From assembly GCF_014645235.1 (NCBI RefSeq), contig NZ_BMLM01000001.1, forward strand, positions 434,001 to 498,000: a stretch of 64,000 bases of DNA, given 5' to 3'. Each line of letters opens with the position of its first letter. Position 1 is the stretch's first letter. Made by a program: the position numbers and the translations under genes. A model generated the notes under the pieces. That model saw nothing but the letters and a program-made list of their open reading frames with translations. It searched no databases and was not told the DNA's origin. Positions 58,772 through 64,000 of this stretch are shown in pieces. This DNA is from Agrococcus terreus. GTDB lineage: Bacteria; Actinomycetota; Actinomycetes; Actinomycetales; Microbacteriaceae.

Positions 58772-61700
58772 AGGTCAAGCTGACGCTGCACCGCCCCGCA
58801 GCCGACCCCACCGACGTCGTCATCACCGCCGACTCCACCGCGACCGTCGAGGACGTCGCGCGGCAGATCGCGCTCGCCGACCCGGCCCGCTCCATCCCGG
58901 TCGCCGAGGGCGACACGCTCTCGCTCGCGGTGGCGCCGCCCACCGAGCAGAGCCTCGTGCAGCTGCAGCCCGACGCGCTCATCGGCGAGGCGCCGCTCGG
59001 ATCGGGCTTCCACGCCCAGGTCGTGAACCTCGGTGCCGGGGCGTCGCGCCACGGCGGTCCCGCCGGCAGCGCGCTCGACGCCGTCGCGGTGCTCCGCGTC
59101 GTCGGCGGCCCCCTCCGCGGCCAGGAGTTCCAGCTCGGCCGCGGCCACGCGACGATCGGCCGCGACCCCTCGAACCAGATCGTGCTCGCGGATCCGCTCG
59201 TCTCCAAGCGCCACGCGCGCATCGAGGTCGGCGCCCACGTGGAGGTCGTCGACCTCAACTCCGCCAACGGCGTGCTGGTCGACGGCGGCCTCGTCTCGCG
59301 CCTGCGCGTCACGCCCGGCGCGGTCTTCACGATCGGCGACAGCGAGCTCACCGTGCAGCTCGCGGGGGCCTTCGACTCGTCGGGCCCCGACCCCGTGCTC
59401 GAGCGCGGCGGCGCACTGCTGTTCAACCGCTCGCCGCGCGTCGAGGCCCGCTACCCGGGCACCGCCTTCGACGGCCCGCGCATCCCGCGCGAGATGATCC
59501 AGCGGCTCTTCCCGTGGCCGATGCTCGTCGCGCCCATCCTGCTCGCCGGCGCGATGTACGCGCTCACCGAGAACCCGCGCTCGATCCTCGTCGCCCTCAT
59601 GACGCCGCTGATGCTGCTCGGCAACTTCATCAACATGAAGACGCAGAACGGCCAGCGCCGCAAGTTCGAGGTGCAGATGTTCGAGCAGAAGTTCGAGGAG
59701 CTCGAGGAGACGCTGTACCGCGAGAAGCCGAAGGAGGAGGCGGTGCGCGGCATGGAGGTGCCGCCCGTCGCCGAGGTCTTCGAGCACGCGATGCGGCTCG
59801 GGCCGATGCTCTGGACCCGGCGTCCGGAGCACTGGAACTTCCTCTCGGTGCGGCTGGGCACCTGCCAGGCGGAGTCGCGCAACTCCATCAAGGAGGAGGA
59901 GCAGCAGGACGGCCTGCCCGAGTACCTCGACCGCGTCGAGCGCCTCCGCGACCGCTACCGCCACGTCGACGACGTGCCGATCGTCGAGTCGTTCGAGTCG
60001 GTCGGCTCGATCGGCATCGCGGGCCCCAAGTCGCTCGCGGCCGACGCGCTGCGCGGCCTCGCGGTGCAGCTCTACGGCCTGCACGCCCCCAACGAGGTCG
60101 TCACGGTCGCGCTCTGCGACGCCGACTGGACGGGCGAGCTCGAGTGGATGAAGTGGCTCCCGCACACGACGAGCGAGACGAGCCCGTTCAAGGAGATGCC
60201 GCTCGCCGACTCCGCGACCGCCGGCACCGCGCTGCTCAACGCGCTCGAGGAGCTCGTCATGGGCCGCTCGAAGTCGGCGACGCCCGAGCGCAAGACCCCG
60301 TACGACGAGGACTGGGACCCGATGCGGTACGGCACCGACGTCGAGCGCGCGGCGAAGGACGCCGTCCGCAGCATCCAGACCTCCGTCGTGGTGGTCATCA
60401 CGAACGACGCGCCCGTCGACCGCCCGCGCCTCACGCAGATCCTCGAGCGCGGCGCCGCCGTCGGCGTCCACGGCGTGTTCGTCGCCCCGACGGTCGAGTC
60501 GCTGCCGGCCGTCTGCCGCTCCTACGTCGACGTCACCGCGGGCCTCGAGGCCGCTACGGCCGGCACCGTCCGGTCGGGCGTCGCCTACGAGGGCGTCCGC
60601 GTCGAGGGCGTCTCCGGCGAGTACATGCAGATGTTCGCCAAGCGCCTCGCACCGGTCGTCGACGCGAGCATCGTCATCACCGACTCCTCCGACATCCCCG
60701 ACTCGGTGATGTTCCTCTCGCTCGTGGGCCCCGAGCTCGCCGAGGACCCGAACGCGGTCATCGAGCGCTGGCGGCAGAACAACACGATCCTCGACCGCTC
60801 CGGCGGGCAGAAGCCGCGGCTGAAGAAGGCGGGCACGCTGCGCGCCATCATGGGCCAGGGCGCGACCGACGCGATGACGCTCGACCTCCGCACGCAGGGC
60901 CCGCACGCCCTCGTCGGCGGCACGACCGGCGCCGGCAAGTCGGAGTTCCTGCAGGCCTGGGTGCTCGGCATGGCCGCGGCGCACAGCCCCGACCGCGTCA
61001 CGTTCCTCTTCGTCGACTACAAGGGCGGCTCCGCGTTCGCCGACTGCGTCGACCTGCCGCACTGCGTGGGCCTCGTCACCGACCTCAGCCCGCACCTCGT
61101 GCGGCGCGCGCTCACGAGCCTCCGCGCCGAGCTGCACCACCGCGAGCACCTCTTCAACCGCAAGAAGGCGAAGGACCTGCTCGAGCTCGAGAAGCGGCAG
61201 GACCCCGAGACGCCGCCCGCGCTCGTGCTCGTCATCGACGAGTTCGCGGCGCTCGCGGGCGAGGTGCCGGAGTTCGTCGACGGCGTCGTCGACATCGCCC
61301 AGCGCGGCCGCTCGCTCGGCATCCACCTGATCATGGCCACGCAGCGGCCCGCGGGCGTCATCAAGGACAACCTGCGCGCGAACACCAACCTGCGCGTCGC
61401 GCTCCGCATGGCCGACGAGTCGGACTCGAAGGATGTCGTCGACGACCCGATCGCCGCCTCCTTCCCGCCCTCCATCCCGGGCCGCGGCATCGCGAAGACC
61501 GGCCCCGGGCGGCTCGTGCCGTTCCAGTCGGCCTACGCGGGCGGCTGGACGCGCTCCGACGAGGGCACCGCCGCCGACGTGAAGGTCGACGAGCTGCGAT
61601 TCGGATCGCTGCAGCGGTGGGAGCCGGCGGCGCCGCCCGAGTCGGACGCGCACGACGAGGACCTCGGCCCCAACGACCAGAAGCGGATCGTGCGCACCCT

Positions 61701-63378
61701 CATCGCCGCCTCGCAGCACGCGCGCATCCCGGCGCCGCGCCGCCCGTGGCTCGACGACCTCGCGACGACGGTCGACCTGCGCGACCTGCCCATCGAGGGC
61801 GACTCGCGCATCGTGCTGGGCAAGGCCGACATCCCCGAGCGCCAGCGCCAGGACGCCCTCTACCTGCACCCCGACCGCGACGGCTCGATGCTGGTCTACG
61901 GCACCTCCGGCTCGGGCAAGTCGACGCTGCTGAAGACGATCGGCACCGCCGCGGGCATGCGCCCCGAGCACGGCCGCGCCGAGGTCTACGGCCTCGACTT
62001 CGCCTCCGGCGCGCTGAAGGCGCTCGAGGTGCTGCCGCACGTCGGCTCGATCATCGCCGGCGACGACGCCGAGCGCGTGCAGCGCCTGCTGCGCTCGCTC
62101 GGGCGCGAGCTCGACCGCCGCGGGAAGGCGTTCGCGGCGGCGAGCGCGGCGAGCCTCACCGAGTACCGCGAGCTCGTGGACCCGGACGCGACGCGCATCT
62201 TCCTGCTGCTCGACAACTTCCCGCAGTTCAAGGCCGACTGGGAGGTGACGAGCGCGCGGGCGCCGTTCTACCAGGTGTTCATGCGCATCCTCGGCGAGGG
62301 CCGTCCGCTCGGGATCCACGCGATCGCGACGGCCGACCGCTCGGGCGCCGTGCCGACCGCGGTGAGCTCGAACATCTCGCGCCGCGTCGTCATGCGGCTC
62401 GCCGACGAGTCGGCGTACACGCTCGTCGGCGCGCCGAAGGACGTGCTCGACGACCGGTCGGCGCCGGGCCGTGCGATCGTCGACGGGCTCGAGATGCAGG
62501 TCGCGGTGCTCGGCGGCACGCCGAACGTGGCCGAGCAGACGAAGCTCATGGGCCAGCTGGCGGAGGCGCTGCGGGCGCAGGGCGCGCGCGACGTCGACGA
62601 GATCGGCGCGCTGCCGACCCGGCTCTCGCTGCAGCAGCTGCCCGACCGCATCGACGAGTTCCCCGTCATCGGCGTCGCGGAGGACACCCTCGCGCCGCGC
62701 GACTTCGACCCCATCGGCACGTTCATCGTCGCCGGCCCGCCGCAGTCGGGCAAGACGAACGCCCTCAAGGCGCTCGTCGTGGCGATGGAGCGGCTCGACC
62801 CGCAGGTGCGGCTGTTCCACTTCGCCGGCCGGCGGTCGGTGCTGCACGACTTCCGCCCCTGGGTGCGGAGCGTCACGCGGCCGGACGCGGCGAAGGAGCT
62901 CGCGAAGGAGCTCGCCGAGGTCGTGGCCGACGAGACGGTGCCCGGCCGCATCGTCGTCGTGGTCGAGAACGTGCCCCAGTTCGCCGACTCCGAGGCGGAG
63001 CGGCCCATGAAGGAGCTGTTCCAGGCCATCAACCGCAGCGACCACCTGCTCATCGGCGACGCCGACGTCACGCAGGTCACGGGCGGCTACGGCTTCATCG
63101 GCGACTTCAAGGCCGGCCGCAAGGGCATCGTGCTGAAGCCCGACGCGTACGACGGCGACTCGGTGTTCAAGGTGCCGTTCCCGAAGGTCAAGCGCTCCGA
63201 CTTCCCGGAGGGTCGCGGCATCTTCGTGCAGAACGGCCGCGCCGTCACGGTGCAGCTGCCGCTCGTGCCGGAGCGCACGGAGCCGCGCGCGGCCGCCGCG
63301 CCGACCCTCGCGTCGACGCCCGCTCCCGCGCCCGCGGTGCAGGAGGAGACGCTGCAGGCGGTGCCCGACCGCGACTGA
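58768..63378 (+). CDS. Type VII secretion FtsK/SpoIIIE ATPase (EccC/EssC-like, FHA-containing)
   Basis: 1536 residues. An N-terminal beta domain (1-100) and an FHA domain (about 115-195; TIGRDPSNQIVLADPLVSKRHARI) precede two membrane helices (about 245-290) and three FtsK-like ATPase modules. Walker A motifs are GGTTGAGKS (K724), GTSGSGKS (K1051) and GPPQSGKT (K1329). In the first module VIDEF gives Walker B (D824, E825), followed by the ATQRP sensor. It is the motor that recognises and exports WXG100 substrates. The single-chain form with an N-terminal FHA resembles Firmicutes EssC/YukBA more than split mycobacterial EccCa/EccCb. The C-terminal ~30 residues are an Ala/Pro tail. Confidence 0.95.
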   Translation: MKVKLTLHRPAADPTDVVITADSTATVEDVARQIALADPARSIPVAEGDTLSLAVAPPTEQSLVQLQPDALIGEAPLGSGFHAQVVNLGAGASRHGGPAGSALDAVAVLRVVGGPLRGQEFQLGRGHATIGRDPSNQIVLADPLVSKRHARIEVGAHVEVVDLNSANGVLVDGGLVSRLRVTPGAVFTIGDSELTVQLAGAFDSSGPDPVLERGGALLFNRSPRVEARYPGTAFDGPRIPREMIQRLFPWPMLVAPILLAGAMYALTENPRSILVALMTPLMLLGNFINMKTQNGQRRKFEVQMFEQKFEELEETLYREKPKEEAVRGMEVPPVAEVFEHAMRLGPMLWTRRPEHWNFLSVRLGTCQAESRNSIKEEEQQDGLPEYLDRVERLRDRYRHVDDVPIVESFESVGSIGIAGPKSLAADALRGLAVQLYGLHAPNEVVTVALCDADWTGELEWMKWLPHTTSETSPFKEMPLADSATAGTALLNALEELVMGRSKSATPERKTPYDEDWDPMRYGTDVERAAKDAVRSIQTSVVVVITNDAPVDRPRLTQILERGAAVGVHGVFVAPTVESLPAVCRSYVDVTAGLEAATAGTVRSGVAYEGVRVEGVSGEYMQMFAKRLAPVVDASIVITDSSDIPDSVMFLSLVGPELAEDPNAVIERWRQNNTILDRSGGQKPRLKKAGTLRAIMGQGATDAMTLDLRTQGPHALVGGTTGAGKSEFLQAWVLGMAAAHSPDRVTFLFVDYKGGSAFADCVDLPHCVGLVTDLSPHLVRRALTSLRAELHHREHLFNRKKAKDLLELEKRQDPETPPALVLVIDEFAALAGEVPEFVDGVVDIAQRGRSLGIHLIMATQRPAGVIKDNLRANTNLRVALRMADESDSKDVVDDPIAASFPPSIPGRGIAKTGPGRLVPFQSAYAGGWTRSDEGTAADVKVDELRFGSLQRWEPAAPPESDAHDEDLGPNDQKRIVRTLIAASQHARIPAPRRPWLDDLATTVDLRDLPIEGDSRIVLGKADIPERQRQDALYLHPDRDGSMLVYGTSGSGKSTLLKTIGTAAGMRPEHGRAEVYGLDFASGALKALEVLPHVGSIIAGDDAERVQRLLRSLGRELDRRGKAFAAASAASLTEYRELVDPDATRIFLLLDNFPQFKADWEVTSARAPFYQVFMRILGEGRPLGIHAIATADRSGAVPTAVSSNISRRVVMRLADESAYTLVGAPKDVLDDRSAPGRAIVDGLEMQVAVLGGTPNVAEQTKLMGQLAEALRAQGARDVDEIGALPTRLSLQQLPDRIDEFPVIGVAEDTLAPRDFDPIGTFIVAGPPQSGKTNALKALVVAMERLDPQVRLFHFAGRRSVLHDFRPWVRSVTRPDAAKELAKELAEVVADETVPGRIVVVVENVPQFADSEAERPMKELFQAINRSDHLLIGDADVTQVTGGYGFIGDFKAGRKGIVLKPDAYDGDSVFKVPFPKVKRSDFPEGRGIFVQNGRAVTVQLPLVPERTEPRAAAAPTLASTPAPAPAVQEETLQAVPDRD

Positions 63379-63386
63379 GGCGGGGC

Positions 63387-63404
63387 ATGGGGAGTCCTCC
63401 CCAT
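63387..63404. promoter_or_regulatory. Palindrome abutting the WXG100 promoter
   Basis: ATGGGGA-GTCC-TCCCCAT is a perfect inverted repeat whose last base is the first base of the predicted -35 box. It begins 9 nt after the ATPase stop, so it could also be a short terminator stem, but its placement fits an operator. Confidence 0.5.
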
Positions 63405-63432
63405 CGACCCCTCAGCGGGCGTTCCGTAGCGT
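63404..63432 (+). promoter_or_regulatory. Candidate promoter of the WXG100 gene
   Basis: TCGACC (63404-63409), 17-nt spacer, TAGCGT (63427-63432). It predicts a leader of about 50 nt ending in a GGGAACGGGA ribosome region before the ATG. Confidence 0.4.
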
Positions 63433-63488
63433 GTTCCTCGGATGGTCCGGGTGGGCCATGATTCGGGAACGATGAAGGGAACGGGACC

Positions 63489-63776
63489 ATGAGCGACTTC
63501 GGTGCTTCCTATGCCGAGATGGAGTCCACGGCGGGCAAGCTCGACACGGGCAAGGAGGACATCGCGGGTGTCCTCAAGGACCTCAAGAGCGCGGTGGACA
63601 CGCTGCTGGGCGAGGACTTCAAGACGCAGCACGCGTCGGGCAAGTTCGGTGAGGGCTACGAGGAGCTGACGACGGGCCTGGAGCAGGCCATCGAGGGCAT
63701 CTCGGACATGGGCGAGGCGCTGCGCGGCATGATGCAGGCGATCCAGTCGCTCGACGAGCAGATGGCCGGCAGCTGA
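63489..63776 (+). CDS. WXG100-family type VII secreted protein
   Basis: 95 residues, the typical size, predicted as a two-helix hairpin. Residues 4-38 and 55-92 are amphipathic helices joined by a turn, LLGEDFKTQHASGKFGEGY. The Trp-x-Gly turn itself is replaced (Phe44-Lys-Thr), a variant also seen in other actinobacterial members. The encoding gene directly follows the secretion ATPase, has its own promoter and is closed by a strong terminator, all expected of an abundant Esx-type substrate. No C-terminal YxxxD/E signal is obvious; its dimer partner may be the next gene. Confidence 0.88.
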   Translation: MSDFGASYAEMESTAGKLDTGKEDIAGVLKDLKSAVDTLLGEDFKTQHASGKFGEGYEELTTGLEQAIEGISDMGEALRGMMQAIQSLDEQMAGS

Positions 63777-63790
63777 GCCGACGCTGACAC

Positions 63791-63823
63791 CGCGAGGACC
63801 CGGCTGAGCGCCGGGTCCTCGCG
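63791..63823 (+). terminator. Terminator directly after the WXG100 gene
   Basis: A perfect 14-bp stem (CGCGAGGACCCGGC and complement) with loop TGAGC. It lies between the WXG100 gene and the next gene in the same direction, so it can cap or attenuate transcription and keep WXG100 mRNA in excess. Confidence 0.85.
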
Positions 63824-63852
63824 CTCTGCCCGCACGACACCGAGGAGACCCC

Positions 63853-64000
63853 GTGGCCTACGACGACATCGACATCCCGCTGCGCAGCATGGAGTCGCTC
63901 GCGAGCGCCCTCAAGGACATCGTCGCCGAGTTCGACGACGCGAGCCGCCGCAGCGAGGACCTCGAGGACGCGATCGGCCGGCCGCTCGGCCGCTCGGGCC
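63853..64000 (+). CDS. Small protein of the secretion locus, 3' end outside window
   Basis: 49 residues visible, from GTG with GAGGAGACC upstream (MAYDDIDIPLRSMESLASALKD...). It is helical and charged, with spacing of Leu/Ala residues suggesting a first helix like those of WXG100-type or LXG-associated proteins. Its position right after the WXG100 gene suggests a dimer partner or a secretion accessory. The frame is open to the edge of the window; family not identifiable from this fragment. Confidence 0.6.
   Translation, partial: MAYDDIDIPLRSMESLASALKDIVAEFDDASRRSEDLEDAIGRPLGRSG

Overview
This window is a very GC-rich, densely coded stretch (roughly 70-75 % G+C in the lines counted by hand). 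It looks like the chromosome of an actinobacterium, most likely family Microbacteriaceae. The basis is the gene neighbourhoods: DUF3180-bacterial PH pair-DUF2520-panC-class I lysS, a ClpC, TTG-started rpoB and rpoC, many TANNNT -10 boxes placed for leaderless mRNAs, and a type VII secretion locus built around an FHA-bearing FtsK/SpoIIIE ATPase. The genus is not determined; Agrococcus-like is a guess. There is no phage, insertion sequence, plasmid function or CRISPR array.

Layout. (1) 1-7.8 kb: the end of a DUF3180 membrane protein, a convergent LCP (LytR-CpsA-Psr) cell-wall ligase, two bacterial PH-domain membrane proteins, a DUF2520 Rossmann protein coupled to panC, class I lysyl-tRNA synthetase and a small membrane protein. 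(2) 8-10.3 kb, minus strand: a CPBP intramembrane protease and a DUF2975 membrane protein/XRE regulator pair with a palindromic operator. (3) 10.4-21.3 kb: clpC with a ClgR-like box, a secreted 5'-nucleotidase, small metabolic enzymes, an amine oxidase, radA and tRNA-Ser(CGA). (4) 21.4-32.1 kb: a DUF4258-KH membrane protein, a LysR-type effector domain without HTH, an esterase, a membrane acyltransferase-like protein, a NUDIX protein, a secreted SGNH protein, an MFS exporter, and a minus-strand block with two spermidine-synthase-like proteins around a TPR protein and a SprT-like protein. (5) 32.3-41.5 kb: rpoB-rpoC and a membrane protein with a long acidic head. (6) 41.6-64 kb: a type VII secretion and signalling locus.

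The 41.6-64 kb locus is the most interesting part. A ~2,040-residue surface protein (membrane anchor, about eleven cadherin/Ig-like repeats, then fibronectin-III repeats) is followed by MoxR ATPase, DUF58, a transglutaminase-like protein, an RDD-FHA protein, a PP2C phosphatase, an FHA/zinc-ribbon protein, a Ser/Thr kinase, an FHA-like protein with a helical C-terminus, an EssC-like triple ATPase (FHA + 2 TM + three P-loops), a WXG100-family substrate and the start of another small protein. From MoxR to the ATPase, seven of the eight junctions overlap by 4 or 8 nt and one has a 13-nt gap, so the genes are probably translationally coupled. A reasonable inference is a secretion machine controlled by threonine phosphorylation (kinase/phosphatase/FHA readers). 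The partner genes (EccB/EccD/mycosin-like) are not in this window.

Regulatory and structural DNA worth noting: a 17-bp perfect inverted repeat and a repeat-built cruciform, each between convergent genes; nested palindromes in front of the DUF2975/XRE pair; a 16-bp tandem repeat in the amine oxidase leader; a palindrome abutting the WXG100 promoter; a strong intrinsic terminator just after the WXG100 gene; and a GC drop (about 62 % against about 75 %) over the last ~550 nt of the giant surface protein gene.
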